A stretch of DNA of 64,000 nucleotides from Pseudomonas sp. LS.1a (GTDB lineage Bacteria; Pseudomonadota; Gammaproteobacteria; Pseudomonadales; Pseudomonadaceae). The position numbers and the translations under genes were made by a program. Below, one piece after another: positions 36,283 to 45,699 of the stretch; the stretch's first letter is position 1; every line of letters starts with the position of its first letter. The stretch spans positions 4,132,001 through 4,196,000 of the forward strand of contig NZ_CP092827.1 in NCBI RefSeq assembly GCF_022533585.1. The letters run 5' to 3'. The notes below the pieces were generated by a model. The model saw only the letters and a program-made list of their open reading frames with translations, had not been told where the DNA came from and ran no database searches.

Positions 36283-37725
36283 TTACAGCAGGAACAGTGT
36301 GGCCAGGCCGAGGAAGATGAAGAAGCCACCGCTGTCGGTAACGGCAGTAATCATCACACTCGACCCCATCGCCGGGTCGCGCCCCAGACGAGTCAGCGTC
36401 ATCGGGATCAACACCCCCATCAAGGCTGCCAACAGCAGGTTCAAGGTCATCGCCGCGGTCATCACCAGGCCCAACGACCAGCTGCCATACAGCCAGAATG
36501 CCACCGCACCGATCACCCCACCCCAGATCAGGCCGTTGAGCAGCGATACCGCCAGCTCCTTGCGCATCAGGCGGCTGGTGTTGCCCGGCGACACCTGGTC
36601 CAGCGCCATGGCACGCACGATCATGGTGATGGTCTGGTTGCCGGAGTTGCCACCAATACCCGCCACGATCGGCATCAACGCGGCCAGGGCCACCAGCTTC
36701 TCGATCGAACCTTCGAACAGGCCGATCACTCGCGACGCAACGAAAGCGGTAATCAGGTTGATGGCCAGCCAGGCCCAGCGGTTGCGCAGCGAACGCCAGA
36801 CCGAGGCGAAGATATCTTCCTCCTCGCGCAAACCGGCCATGTTCAGCACTTCGCTTTCGCTTTCTTCACGAATCAGGTCGACCATTTCGTCGATGGTCAA
36901 GCGGCCGATCAGGCGTTCGTTCTTGTCCACAACCGGCGCTGACACCAGGTCATAACGCTCGAAGGCCTGCGCCGCATCATAGGCATCTTCCTCGGGGTGG
37001 AAGGAGACCGGGTCGGTCGCCATGACCTCCGCCACCTTCTTCTCCGGGTCGTTGACCAGCAGGCGCTTGATCGGCAATACGCCCTTGAGGATGCCGTCAT
37101 AGTCGACCACGAACAGTTTGTCGGTGTGGTTCGGCAGCTCTTTCAGGCGGCGCAGGTAGCGCAACACCACTTCCAGGCTGACGTCTTCGCGGATGGTGAC
37201 CATCTCGAAGTCCATCAGCGCACCGACCTGCTCCTCGTCGTAGCTCAGCGCCGAACGCACGCGCTCGCGTTGCTGGGCATCGAGGGTTTCCATCAGCTCG
37301 TGAACAACGTCACGCGGCAGCTCAGGCGCCAGGTCGGCCAGCTCGTCGGCGTCCATTTCCTTGGCGGCGGCGAGCAGCTCGTGATCGTCCATGTCGGCGA
37401 TCAGCGATTGCCGCACGGCGTCGGAAACTTCCAGCAGGATGTCGCCGTCGCGATCCGAGCGCACCAGCTGCCAGACCGTCAGGCGGTCTTCCAGGGGCAA
37501 GGCTTCGAGGATGTAGGCGATGTCGGCGGGGTGCAGGTCATCGAGTTTGCGCTGCAGCTCGACGAGGTTCTGGCGGTGGACCAGGTTTTCCACCAGGTCG
37601 TTGTGGGCGCCCTCCTGACGGTGGGTCAGGTCTTCGACCACGCGCTGGCGTTGCAGCAGTTCGACCACCTGGGCCAGGCGGTCCTGCAGGCTTTCCTGCG
37701 CTTTTTTTACTTCTACTTCAGTCAT
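36283..37725 (-). CDS. mgtE: MgtE magnesium transporter
   Basis: From the ATG at 37725 (GGAG site upstream) the product is 480 aa. It has the MgtE layout: N-terminal superhelical domain (about 30-160; HPADIAYILEALPLEDRLTV), two CBS repeats (about 165-290; ATDPVSFHPEEDAYDAAQAF and VVDKNERLIGRLTIDEMVDL) and a five-helix membrane domain (about 310-480) with the pore signature IGGNSGNQTITMIVRAMAL. The cytosolic domains sense Mg2+ and close the channel. It is monocistronic, with a 430-bp upstream gap. Confidence 0.95.
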   Translation of the reverse strand: MTEVEVKKAQESLQDRLAQVVELLQRQRVVEDLTHRQEGAHNDLVENLVHRQNLVELQRKLDDLHPADIAYILEALPLEDRLTVWQLVRSDRDGDILLEVSDAVRQSLIADMDDHELLAAAKEMDADELADLAPELPRDVVHELMETLDAQQRERVRSALSYDEEQVGALMDFEMVTIREDVSLEVVLRYLRRLKELPNHTDKLFVVDYDGILKGVLPIKRLLVNDPEKKVAEVMATDPVSFHPEEDAYDAAQAFERYDLVSAPVVDKNERLIGRLTIDEMVDLIREESESEVLNMAGLREEEDIFASVWRSLRNRWAWLAINLITAFVASRVIGLFEGSIEKLVALAALMPIVAGIGGNSGNQTITMIVRAMALDQVSPGNTSRLMRKELAVSLLNGLIWGGVIGAVAFWLYGSWSLGLVMTAAMTLNLLLAALMGVLIPMTLTRLGRDPAMGSSVMITAVTDSGGFFIFLGLATLFLL

Positions 37726-38118
37726 AGGCGAACTCCACTCCCAGCAGCGGAGCACGCCGGGAGAATCAATCGGTCAGATCTTTCTGTATGAATCTTGTTA
37801 GCGAGTAACTACTGGGTAAGTCCATGGTGGTTTTCCACAAGCCCCGGCGGGGCTGACGGGCGCAATCATACACTGCTAGAGCTGTCAGATCGCTTAAAAT
37901 TTTGGCCAGAACAATCGTTTGCGTGATAAAGCTGGGACAACGCTCGAAGCTATCAGTGCGACGGCGGGTCTGGCGGTCAAGTTACATTTGTTGTGTGCCT
38001 GGATGTGTATGCGGTGCCTGATCGATCTTGGGGCTGCTTTGCAGCCCCCAAAGGCACATGCTCAATCTACAGAAGAGCTTAGATCGACATCACCAACAAT
38101 TCATTGGCGCAGAAAAAC
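37726..38118. other. Gene-free stretch between mgtE and the tRNA cluster
   Basis: I see no gene here. It contains the mgtE upstream region and one perfect hairpin (TTGGGGCTGC / GCAGCCCCCAA, 38028-38051), of the same GGGGC type that flanks REP elements elsewhere in the window. An AT-richer patch around 37890-37920 could hold the mgtE promoter. Confidence 0.5.
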
Positions 38119-38148
38119 AAAAAGCCCGCTCAATTGAGCGGGCTTCTT
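38119..38148 (-). terminator. Terminator of the tRNA cluster
   Basis: Perfect stem AAGCCCGCTCAA / TTGAGCGGGCTT, followed on the minus strand by TTTTTGTTTTT. It ends the tRNA-Ser/tRNA-Arg transcript. Confidence 0.9.
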
Positions 38149-38157
38149 GATTGGGTG

Positions 38158-38234
38158 TGGCGGACTCAGGAGGATTCGAACCTCCGACCGCTCGGTTCGT
38201 AGCCGAGTACTCTATCCAGCTGAGCTATGAGTCC
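38158..38234 (-). tRNA. tRNA-Arg (anticodon ACG), copy 1
   Basis: A 77-nt cloverleaf with acceptor GGACTCA / TGAGTCC, anticodon stem CTCGG / CCGAG with loop CTACGAA, T stem GGAGG / CCTCC and an encoded CCA. The ACG anticodon (wobble A to inosine) decodes CGU/CGC/CGA. Last of three tandem copies in transcript order. Confidence 0.97.
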
Positions 38235-38306
38235 GTGGTGGTAGTTTTAGACCAGGTTACCACTGGTTGGTTGAAGCGCCTTTGCAAGCAGAGCCACTTC
38301 AAAAAG

Positions 38307-38383
38307 TGGCGGACTCAGCAGGATTCGAACCTGCGACCGCTCGGTTCGTAGCCGAGTACTCTATCCAGCTGAGCTATGAGTCC
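38307..38383 (-). tRNA. tRNA-Arg (anticodon ACG), copy 2 with altered T stem
   Basis: Same as the neighbouring copies except that the T stem is GCAGG / CCTGC instead of GGAGG / CCTCC, a paired two-base change that keeps base pairing. 72-nt spacers separate it from copies 1 and 3. Confidence 0.97.
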
Positions 38384-38454
38384 GCGATGGTAGTTTTAGA
38401 CCAGGTTACCACTGGTTGCTTGAAGCAGCCTTGCAAGCAAAGCCACTTCAAAAG

Positions 38455-38531
38455 TGGCGGACTCAGGAGGATTCGAACCTCCGACCGCTCGGTTCGTAGC
38501 CGAGTACTCTATCCAGCTGAGCTATGAGTCC
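38455..38531 (-). tRNA. tRNA-Arg (anticodon ACG), copy 3
   Basis: Identical in sequence to copy 1 (T stem GGAGG / CCTCC, encoded CCA). The spacers between copies are themselves near-repeats, including a GCCACTT / AAGTGGC hairpin that abuts the CCA end, so the array looks like tandem duplication of a 148-149-bp unit. Confidence 0.97.
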
Positions 38532-38637
38532 GTGTCTTGCCGCGCATTATAGGTCGCTGAAACATTTTTGCAAGAACTTTTTCGTTTAAAATCAACTACT
38601 TAGCGTTCTTACTGTTTACAGCGCCCTAAGCGAATAA

Positions 38638-38728
38638 TGGCGGTGAAGGGGGGATTCGAACCCCCGATACCCTTATGAGGTATACTCCCTTAGCAGGGGA
38701 GCGCCTTCGGCCACTCGGCCACCTCACC
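38638..38728 (-). tRNA. tRNA-Ser (anticodon GCT)
   Basis: A 91-nt class II tRNA on the minus strand: acceptor GGTGAGG / CTTCACC (one G-T wobble), anticodon stem CTCCC / GGGAG with loop CTGCTAA, long variable arm, T arm GGGGG-TTCGAAT-CCCCC and encoded CCA. It decodes AGC/AGU. It is first in the tRNA transcript. Confidence 0.96.
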
Positions 38729-38800
38729 GCAACACGAGGCGAATATTAAACAGGCTCTTCCTCGTTTGCAACCCTTTTTTTGAAAAAAACTTCAAAAAAA

Positions 38801-38989
38801 TTAAAGGCTTGGCTCCTCGTCCTTCTCTTTCTTGATCCGCAGGTAGATTTCTTCGCGGTGCACAGCCACTTCTTTCGGGGCACTGACGCCAATACGCACC
38901 TGGTTGCCTTTGACGCCGAGCACCGTCACGGTGATCTCGCCGTCTCCAATGATCAGGCTCTCGGCGCACCGACGAGTCAGAATCAACAT
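38801..38989 (-). CDS. csrA: CsrA/RsmA carbon storage regulator
   Basis: The 62-aa product begins [20 protein letters not shown] and contains [22 protein letters not shown], the core of the CsrA family. It is a dimeric RNA-binding protein that blocks or stabilises mRNAs at GGA motifs and controls motility, secretion and biofilm. The start at 38989 has AAGGAG seven bases upstream. Sequence and place (downstream of lysC, before tRNA-Ser) agree with RsmA-type genes of pseudomonads. Confidence 0.96.
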   Translation of the reverse strand: MLILTRRCAESLIIGDGEITVTVLGVKGNQVRIGVSAPKEVAVHREEIYLRIKKEKDEEPSL

Positions 38990-39117
38990 AGCTTTCTCCT
39001 TACGCAAAACATTCAGGGGTAACAGTCTTGGGTGTCGCGGCCTGGTCGTGGACGACGACCAGGGCCCGGTTGATCGCCACACAGGGCAGGACAGGCCTGC
39101 GTGGCGAGCAGAAACGC

Positions 39118-39143
39118 GAAGGGCGCGGCAAGCCGCGCCCTTC
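39118..39143 (-). terminator. Terminator after lysC
   Basis: Stem GAAGGGCGCGG / CCGCGCCCTTC around CAAG, 12 bp past the lysC stop. The T-run is short, so some read-through into csrA is possible. Confidence 0.7.
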
Positions 39144-39154
39144 CAGGCAGCGTA

Positions 39155-40390
39155 TTACTCGCTCTGTCGTGCCGGAGCGTCGAGCTCGAACGCGGTGTGC
39201 AGCGCGCGTACGGCCAGCTCCAGGTACTTCTCTTCGATCACGACCGAAACCTTGATCTCGGAGGTGGAGATCATCTGGATGTTGATGCTCTCCTTGGCCA
39301 GGGCTTCGAACATGCGGCTGGCAACACCGGCGTGCGAACGCATGCCGACGCCGACGATCGAAACCTTGGCGATCTTGGTGTCGCCGATCACTTCACGGGC
39401 ACCGATTTCGCGGGCAGTGTTTTCCAGCACGCTCTGCGCCTTCTCGTACTCGTTGCGGTGTACGGTGAAGGTGAAGTCGGTGGTGTTATCGTGGGCAACG
39501 TTCTGCACGATCATGTCGACCTCGATGTTCGAGGCGCTGATCGGGCCGAGGATCTTGAAGGCCACGCCCGGGGTGTCCGGCACGCCGCGAATGGTCAGCT
39601 TGGCTTCATCACGGTTGAAGGCGATACCGGAAATGATCGGCTGTTCCATGGATTCCTCTTCATCAATGGTAATGAGGGTACCCGGACCCTCCTTGAAGCT
39701 GTGCAGCACGCGCAGCGGAACGTTGTACTTGCCGGCGAACTCCACCGAACGGATCTGCAGCACCTTGGAACCGAGGCTGGCCATTTCCAGCATCTCTTCG
39801 AAGGTGATCTTCTCCAGGCGCTGGGCCTGTGGCACAACGCGCGGGTCGGTGGTGTAGACGCCATCGACGTCGGTGTAGATCTGGCACTCGTCAGCCTTCA
39901 GCGCAGCCGCCAGGGCCACGCCCGTGGTGTCGGAGCCGCCACGGCCCAGGGTGGTGATGCTGCCGTGCTCGTCGACGCCCTGGAAGCCCGCCACCACGAC
40001 CACGCGGCCTTCCTTGAGGTCGGCACGAATCTTCTGGTCGTCGATCTGCAGGATGCGCGCCTTGTTGTGCGCGCTGTCGGTGAGAATGCGCACCTGGTTG
40101 CCGGTGTAGGACACCGCTGGCACACCACGCTTGATCAAGGCCATGGTCAGCAAGGCAATGGTGACCTGCTCACCGGTCGACACGATCACGTCCAGTTCAC
40201 GCGGAACCGGCTGATCGGTGATCTGCTTGGCCAGGTCGATCAGGCGATTGGTTTCACCGCTCATGGCCGACAACACAACCACCAGGTCGTCGCCCGCCTC
40301 ACGGTGTTTCTTGACCTTATCGGCTACCTGCTCGATCCGCTCGATGGAACCGACAGAGGTGCCGCCAAATTTCTGTACGATCAACGCCAT
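39155..40390 (-). CDS. lysC: Aspartate kinase
   Basis: The 411-aa product phosphorylates aspartate, the first step to Lys, Thr and Met. The kinase domain (about 1-245) begins ALIVQKFGGTSVGSIERIEQ and holds GRGGSDTTGVALAAALKADE. Two C-terminal ACT domains (about 265-405) carry the regulatory sites (SIEHQ-like region at EEESMEQPIISGIAF, then VSIVGVGMRSHAGVASRMF). Length matches the monofunctional, lysine/threonine-regulated type. It lies between alaS and csrA on the same strand, the conserved alaS-lysC-csrA order. Confidence 0.96.
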   Translation of the reverse strand: MALIVQKFGGTSVGSIERIEQVADKVKKHREAGDDLVVVLSAMSGETNRLIDLAKQITDQPVPRELDVIVSTGEQVTIALLTMALIKRGVPAVSYTGNQVRILTDSAHNKARILQIDDQKIRADLKEGRVVVVAGFQGVDEHGSITTLGRGGSDTTGVALAAALKADECQIYTDVDGVYTTDPRVVPQAQRLEKITFEEMLEMASLGSKVLQIRSVEFAGKYNVPLRVLHSFKEGPGTLITIDEEESMEQPIISGIAFNRDEAKLTIRGVPDTPGVAFKILGPISASNIEVDMIVQNVAHDNTTDFTFTVHRNEYEKAQSVLENTAREIGAREVIGDTKIAKVSIVGVGMRSHAGVASRMFEALAKESINIQMISTSEIKVSVVIEEKYLELAVRALHTAFELDAPARQSE

Positions 40391-40443
40391 TTCAATGGTG
40401 CCTCAGCCCATACAGGGCCCCAAAAAACAATCCAACATGAAGA

Positions 40444-40486
40444 GGCCGGCAGGAGTGGCCTGTGTGGCCACTAGACCGCCGGCCCC
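40444..40486 (-). terminator. Candidate terminator after alaS
   Basis: Nested inverted repeats (outer GGCCGGC / GCCGGCC, inner AGTGGCC / GGCCACT) lie 7 bp after the alaS stop. The following T-tract is poor. Confidence 0.5.
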
Positions 40487-40492
40487 CTCATC

Positions 40493-43117
40493 TCAAAGTC
40501 CCTGCTCTGCGAATGGCACGGCCAGCGCCAGGGCCTGGTCCAGTGCAGCGACGTCGACGCCACCACCCTGGGCCATGTCCGGACGGCCACCGCCCTTGCC
40601 ACCCACCGCCGCAGCGGCTTGTTTCATCAGATCGCCAGCCTTGAGTTGGCTGGAGAGGTCCTTGGTCACACCGGCCACCAGCACGACCTTGCCCTCATGC
40701 TCGCTGCCCAGCAGGATCACTGCATGGCCGAGCTTGTTCTTCAGCTGATCGACCAGCGCCAGCAGGGCCTTGCCGTCCTGCCCATCCAGGCGGGCGGCGA
40801 GCACCTTGGCGCCTTTGACCTCAACGGCCGCGTTGGAGAGATCGTCCCCGGCGGCGCTGGCGGCCTTGGCCTGCAGCTGTTCCAGCTGCTTCTCCAGCTG
40901 GCGGTTGCGCTCGAGCACAGCCGACAGCTTGTCGATCAGGTTGTCGCGGTTACCCTTCACCAGCTGTGCGGCTTCCTTGACCTGCTCTTCGGCAGCGTTC
41001 AGGTAGGCCAGCGCAGCAGCGCCGGTGACCGCTTCGATACGGCGCACGCCAGAAGCCACGCCGCCTTCGCTGATGATCTTGAACAGGCTGATGTCACCGG
41101 TGCGCTTGGCGTGGATACCGCCGCACAGCTCCACCGAGAAATCGCCGCCCATGCTCAGCACACGCACGGTGTCGCCGTACTTCTCGCCGAACAGCGCCAT
41201 GGCACCCTTGGCCTTGGCGGTTTCGATGTCGGTCAGTTCGGTTTCCACCGCAGTGTTCTTGCGCACTTCGCGGTTGACGATGTCTTCCAGGGCCTTGATC
41301 TGCTCTGGTTTCACCGCCTCGAAGTGGCTGAAGTCGAAACGCAGGCGCTGGCTGTCGACCAGCGAGCCTTTCTGCTGTACGTGCTCGCCCAGTACCTGGC
41401 GCAGCGCTTCGTGCAGCAGGTGGGTGGCGGAGTGGTTCAGCGAGGTGGCGTGCTGCACGTCGGCATCGACCTTGGCCACGACTGGCGAACCGATCACCAG
41501 CGCACCGCTGGCAACCACGCCGTGGTGCAGGAAGGCACCGCCGGTCTTGGTGGTGTCGCGCACGTCGAAGCGCGCAGCACCGGCCTGCAGGAAGCCGGTG
41601 TCACCCACCTGGCCACCGGACTCGGCGTAGAACGGCGTGCGGTCGAGCACGACCACGCCTTGCTCGCCTTCGCCCAGCTGGTCGACGGCCTGGCCGTCCT
41701 TGTACAGGGCGATGATCTTGCCCTGGCCTTCAGTGGCATCGTAGCCGAGGAACTCGGTGGCGCTGTCGACCTTGACCAGGCTGTTGTAGTCCATGCCGAA
41801 GGCGCTGGCAGAACGGGCACGCTCACGCTGGGCGTCCATCTCGCGTTCGAAGCCGGCCTCGTCGATGGTCAGCTCGCGCTCGCGGGCGATGTCGGCGGTC
41901 AGGTCCATCGGGAAACCGTAGGTGTCGTACAGCTTGAACACCACATCGCCCGGCACTACCTCGCCCTTGAGCTGGGCCAGGTCCTGCTCGAGGATGCGCA
42001 GGCCCTGCTCCAGGGTCTTGGCGAACTGTTCTTCTTCAGCCTTGAGCACGCGCTCGATGTGCGCCTGCTGGCTGTTCAGTTCCGGGAAGGCCTCGCCCAT
42101 TTCAGCAACCAGCGCGGCAACGATCTGGTAGAAGAAGCTGCCTTTGGCGCCCAGCTTGTTACCGTGGCGGCAGGCACGGCGAATGATGCGGCGCAGCACG
42201 TAGCCACGGCCTTCGTTGGACGGCAGCACGCCGTCGGCAATCAGGAAGCCGCACGAACGGATGTGGTCGGCGACCACTTTCAGCGAGGCCTGGCCGTCAT
42301 TGCTGCAACCGATGGCCTTGGCCGCTGCCGCCAGCAGGTTCTGGAACAGGTCGATCTCGTAATTCGAGTGCACGTGCTGCAGCACGGCGCTGACGCGCTC
42401 CAGGCCCATGCCGGTGTCCACCGACGGCGCTGGCAGCGGGTGCAGCACGCCGTCGGCGGTGCGGTTGAACTGCATGAAGACGTTGTTCCAGATCTCGATG
42501 TAGCGATCGCCGTCTTCTTCCGGCGAGCCGGGTGGGCCGCCCCAGATGTCCGGGCCGTGGTCGTAGAAGATCTCGGTGCATGGGCCGCACGGGCCGGTGT
42601 CGCCCATGGTCCAGAAGTTGTCGGAGGCGTATGGGGCGCCCTTGTTGTCGCCGATGCGCACCATGCGCTCGGCCGGCACGCCGACTTCCTTGGTCCAGAT
42701 ATCGTAGGCTTCGTCGTCAGTGGCGTAGACGGTGACCCAGAGCTTTTCCTTGGGCAGGTTCAGCCATTTTTCCGAAGTCAGGAAGGTCCAGGCGAAGGTA
42801 ATGGCGTCGCGCTTGAAATAGTCGCCGAAGCTGAAGTTGCCCAGCATTTCGAAGAAGGTGTGGTGACGCGCGGTGTAACCGACGTTTTCCAGGTCGTTGT
42901 GCTTGCCACCGGCGCGCACGCACTTCTGGCTGCTGACGGCACGGGTGTAGGCACGCTTCTCCGCACCGAGGAAGCAGTCCTTGAACTGGTTCATGCCGGC
43001 GTTGGTGAACAGCAGGGTCGGGTCGTTGTTCGGGATCAGCGAACTGGAGGCGACTCGGGTATGTCCCTGCTCTTCGAAGAAGCGAAGGAAGGCTTCACGG
43101 ATTTCTGCGCTTTTCAT
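40493..43117 (-). CDS. alaS: Alanine-tRNA ligase
   Basis: From the ATG at 43117 ([25 protein letters not shown] upstream) the product is 874 aa, the standard length. The class II catalytic domain occupies about 1-450. The editing domain carries [19 protein letters not shown] (HxxxH) and [13 protein letters not shown] (CxxxH), the zinc-linked deacylation site. The C-terminal coiled coil and DHHA1 domain (about 715-874) includes AGGVTKDL-like [17 protein letters not shown] and [15 protein letters not shown]. It attaches alanine to tRNA-Ala and hydrolyses mischarged Ser/Gly. Confidence 0.98.
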   Translation of the reverse strand: MKSAEIREAFLRFFEEQGHTRVASSSLIPNNDPTLLFTNAGMNQFKDCFLGAEKRAYTRAVSSQKCVRAGGKHNDLENVGYTARHHTFFEMLGNFSFGDYFKRDAITFAWTFLTSEKWLNLPKEKLWVTVYATDDEAYDIWTKEVGVPAERMVRIGDNKGAPYASDNFWTMGDTGPCGPCTEIFYDHGPDIWGGPPGSPEEDGDRYIEIWNNVFMQFNRTADGVLHPLPAPSVDTGMGLERVSAVLQHVHSNYEIDLFQNLLAAAAKAIGCSNDGQASLKVVADHIRSCGFLIADGVLPSNEGRGYVLRRIIRRACRHGNKLGAKGSFFYQIVAALVAEMGEAFPELNSQQAHIERVLKAEEEQFAKTLEQGLRILEQDLAQLKGEVVPGDVVFKLYDTYGFPMDLTADIARERELTIDEAGFEREMDAQRERARSASAFGMDYNSLVKVDSATEFLGYDATEGQGKIIALYKDGQAVDQLGEGEQGVVVLDRTPFYAESGGQVGDTGFLQAGAARFDVRDTTKTGGAFLHHGVVASGALVIGSPVVAKVDADVQHATSLNHSATHLLHEALRQVLGEHVQQKGSLVDSQRLRFDFSHFEAVKPEQIKALEDIVNREVRKNTAVETELTDIETAKAKGAMALFGEKYGDTVRVLSMGGDFSVELCGGIHAKRTGDISLFKIISEGGVASGVRRIEAVTGAAALAYLNAAEEQVKEAAQLVKGNRDNLIDKLSAVLERNRQLEKQLEQLQAKAASAAGDDLSNAAVEVKGAKVLAARLDGQDGKALLALVDQLKNKLGHAVILLGSEHEGKVVLVAGVTKDLSSQLKAGDLMKQAAAAVGGKGGGRPDMAQGGGVDVAALDQALALAVPFAEQGL

Positions 43118-43382
43118 AGGTTCTTCCACGGAAACGGCGGCCGTTTGGGCTAATACGTCGAATCGACGAAACGACGGCAAAGGGCGCCATTATAGCTAGC
43201 CTGAACAGGAGATACAGCGTGTTTGTACACCAGAACAGCAATCGGCGGATGAAAAGGCGTTCATGAACATGACCAACACCGCAAAGCGAGCCTGACGGGT
43301 TAGGCAGGCTATACATAAACAACACCTGAGCCCCCGGGCGCGATGGGAGGATGCTCCCCCATCCCTGATTCCGGAGCACACG

Positions 43383-44660
43383 ATGCCTGAGCCAGATCTG
43401 TCCAAACTCCACTCGGACCCACACCCGCTGCCCCACAAGGCCATCCTGGCCAATCCGAACCCGATCTACTACATCGACGCTCGCCGACCTGGTTACGCCC
43501 AGACCGCTTTCGACAATGAAAAGAACCCTCAGCAGCAGACCGAGGTCAAGTACATCCAGGCTGACACCAATGTGCGAATCACCCTGGAGCGCACCTATCC
43601 ATTGGGGCGGCGCTATCACCGCAACACACAGAACAGCGAGCTGCTGGTCTTCAACGTGGCCCCGCGCGTGGTGCGCCCGGAAGAGCAAAAAAAGCGGGTA
43701 CGTATCGCCCCTGGCGAATGCCTGCTGGAAGTGACCATCAACGATGCAGTATTCATGGTCGCCGCGCATACCGCTCAAGCCATTGCCATTCGCCTCACGG
43801 ATGGCAATCACCACCTTGTCATCGCCCCGGAGGTGAAGAAGAGGGTGCTGATCGACATGATAGGGAGCGGCAACAAAATCGAGACAGGCGCAGGTATCGT
43901 CCACATCGATGCCCACACCGGCACGCACCAGATTGTGGCGGGTAGCGGCCCGGTGCTCATCGACAAAGGCGACGCGGTTGTCAACGTCACGGGGCACCGC
44001 TTGCTTGGCCGTGAATCTTCCAGGGTAGAGCTCTACCGCAATACCGAAAACGATGCGCAACTGGCCAGACCTGTCGCGGCCGAACACCAGTCCCTGGGCA
44101 ACGTCGGCATCCGAGTGACAGGTAGCGACCATTTCCGGCAAGCGGTTCAGGACGCACTGGAGCTACTGCGCAAACTCCCCTGCGGCCAGGCGCTGCTGGC
44201 GGGCCTGGATGAAAAAGCCGGGCAGTCCGGGAACCCGATCAGCGTGATCGAAGCTTCCAGGCACCAGTTCACCGCCTATACACCCAGCGATCATGAAGAG
44301 GATGAAGACGAAGGCCACTTCATCATCGATGAAAGCCAGAGCAGCTGGGGTTACAGCGGTGGCACCCTGGCCTACAACCCAGGCTGGTCGACCGCTGCGC
44401 AACTGCCACTACTCGACCTGTACCGCTGCCTGTGCCAAGGCTGGAACTCGGTGTCAGGAACCGTCTTTCCAGGCCAGACAGAGGTTCAAGGAAAAAACGG
44501 CGTTTACCCGGTGGACAACCTGCTGCTACAGAGCATCGGCTTGCCTACCGATTGCAAGTTCACATTCGACACCAGCACCGCCCTGAACACCAATCCACCC
44601 GACTTCACTGAAAACGGGCTACGGCAGGCGCTACAACTGGAGCTGCGCACACAGGCGTAA
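43383..44660 (+). CDS. M91-like (NleD/HopH1-type) protein with degenerate zinc motif
   Basis: The 425-aa product has a GGAG site six bases before the ATG. The middle (about 140-215) is a repetitive beta-rich stretch (IGSGNKIETGAGIVHIDAHT; GPVLIDKGDAVVNVTG). The C-terminal region resembles M91 effector-type metallopeptidases as I remember them: GSDHFRQAVQDALELLRKLP, then GGTLAYNPGW, a helix ending WNSVSGT, and QSIGLPTD. Where that family has HExxH (AHELIH), this protein reads YRCLCQ at 347-352, so both histidines and the glutamate are gone, and the later acidic ligand is also changed. It should therefore be inactive as a zinc protease. No secretion signal or chaperone gene is adjacent. The family call is moderate; the loss of HExxH is visible. 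Confidence 0.6.
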   Translation: MPEPDLSKLHSDPHPLPHKAILANPNPIYYIDARRPGYAQTAFDNEKNPQQQTEVKYIQADTNVRITLERTYPLGRRYHRNTQNSELLVFNVAPRVVRPEEQKKRVRIAPGECLLEVTINDAVFMVAAHTAQAIAIRLTDGNHHLVIAPEVKKRVLIDMIGSGNKIETGAGIVHIDAHTGTHQIVAGSGPVLIDKGDAVVNVTGHRLLGRESSRVELYRNTENDAQLARPVAAEHQSLGNVGIRVTGSDHFRQAVQDALELLRKLPCGQALLAGLDEKAGQSGNPISVIEASRHQFTAYTPSDHEEDEDEGHFIIDESQSSWGYSGGTLAYNPGWSTAAQLPLLDLYRCLCQGWNSVSGTVFPGQTEVQGKNGVYPVDNLLLQSIGLPTDCKFTFDTSTALNTNPPDFTENGLRQALQLELRTQA

Positions 44661-44681
44661 GCCCCGGCCATTGCGGCAAGC

Positions 44682-45689
44682 TCAGCCTAGTCGCTGACCG
44701 GAGTCGGGCACGATCAGAATCCCCGCCCTGAGGCCATTCTTGACCTTGGGGTTGGGGAAGATGATGCGTGCCCCTTCCTCCTCGACCACCCAGCGTGTTT
44801 CGGCCAGGTCTTCGGCCAGCAGGTAACCCTTGCTCAGCTCGGAGAAATTCTCGATGTCCGCCGGCAAGTGCAGGTGGAAGCTGTCGCTGTGCTTGATGAT
44901 CTCGCGGGAGACACTGAACAGTTGCAGGCCATCCAGCGAGCTTTCGCCCTGCGGCTCGGTGTCTTCGATGATGTGGATCAGCCGCGCTTCCAGCTTGTCG
45001 AGGTTGACCAGCTCGTTCTGGCCAAACGGTCGAGCCTTGCCCAGCTCCAGGGTGAAGGCTTCGGCCTCGAGCTGCTCGTAGGTGAAGGCGCTGAAGGTAA
45101 TGGAAGACTTGCTTTGCAACAACACCGCCTCCATGCCCGCCGCCGCCAGGCGTGCCAGCTCGCGACGGGAGTGCTTGCGCCCCTCTTTATAGGGGTACAA
45201 GGCGAACTGCTCGATCTTCGAGCCTCGGATGGCAGTATGCAGGTCGTAATGCAGGCGGCTGCGCCCCGGCTTGCTGAAGAACACCCGGGCGAACTGTTCC
45301 AGCTCGGCGGCACGCAATGCCTCGAGGCCACTGGACAGCTCGTGGCGCCCGTTGAACAGGCGGTTGATGTCCTGCTCGATGAAGCGCTCGCCCTTACGGA
45401 TCGCAGCCGGGTTGCCGAACAGGAACAGCACCCGCGCCTTGGGCAGGATCTTGCCGTTGGCCACGCCATGCAGCAGCCGCTCGAGCAATTCGATCGGTGC
45501 CGTTTCGTTGCCATGGATGCCGGCGGACAACAGCAAGTCCAGCCCGCAATCCTCGTTTTCGGCCGGGCGCACTTCGAGCGCGCCCTCCCCCAGCCAGCGC
45601 AAACGCGCGCCCTTGGGTGTCACTTGGGTCTTCTCGGCCGGTTCGTGATCGGTGAGGGTCAGCTCAAGCAATTTGCCAAGGGCGAGCAT
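44682..45689 (-). CDS. astE: Succinylglutamate desuccinylase
   Basis: From the ATG at 45689 ([20 protein letters not shown]) the product is 335 aa. It is a zinc carboxypeptidase-fold enzyme that releases succinate and glutamate, the last step of the arginine succinyltransferase pathway. Metal ligands are His and Glu in [19 protein letters not shown] and His in [13 protein letters not shown]. The segment [16 protein letters not shown] holds the conserved glutamate region. It is the last gene of the aru/ast operon, 10 bp after the small His-tailed gene, and converges with the M91-like gene only 21 bp away. Confidence 0.95.
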   Translation of the reverse strand: MLALGKLLELTLTDHEPAEKTQVTPKGARLRWLGEGALEVRPAENEDCGLDLLLSAGIHGNETAPIELLERLLHGVANGKILPKARVLFLFGNPAAIRKGERFIEQDINRLFNGRHELSSGLEALRAAELEQFARVFFSKPGRSRLHYDLHTAIRGSKIEQFALYPYKEGRKHSRRELARLAAAGMEAVLLQSKSSITFSAFTYEQLEAEAFTLELGKARPFGQNELVNLDKLEARLIHIIEDTEPQGESSLDGLQLFSVSREIIKHSDSFHLHLPADIENFSELSKGYLLAEDLAETRWVVEEEGARIIFPNPKVKNGLRAGILIVPDSGQRLG

Positions 45690-45699
45690 AGGGACTTCC

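Noticed and set aside
38158..38531. Regular direct repeats resembling a CRISPR-like array
   Set aside because: The repeats are three tRNA-Arg genes with full cloverleafs and similar spacers, not CRISPR repeats.
40619..43153. An 844-codon open frame opposite alaS
   Set aside because: Mirror frame of a certain gene (alaS with intact class II and editing motifs); composition is unlike a real protein.
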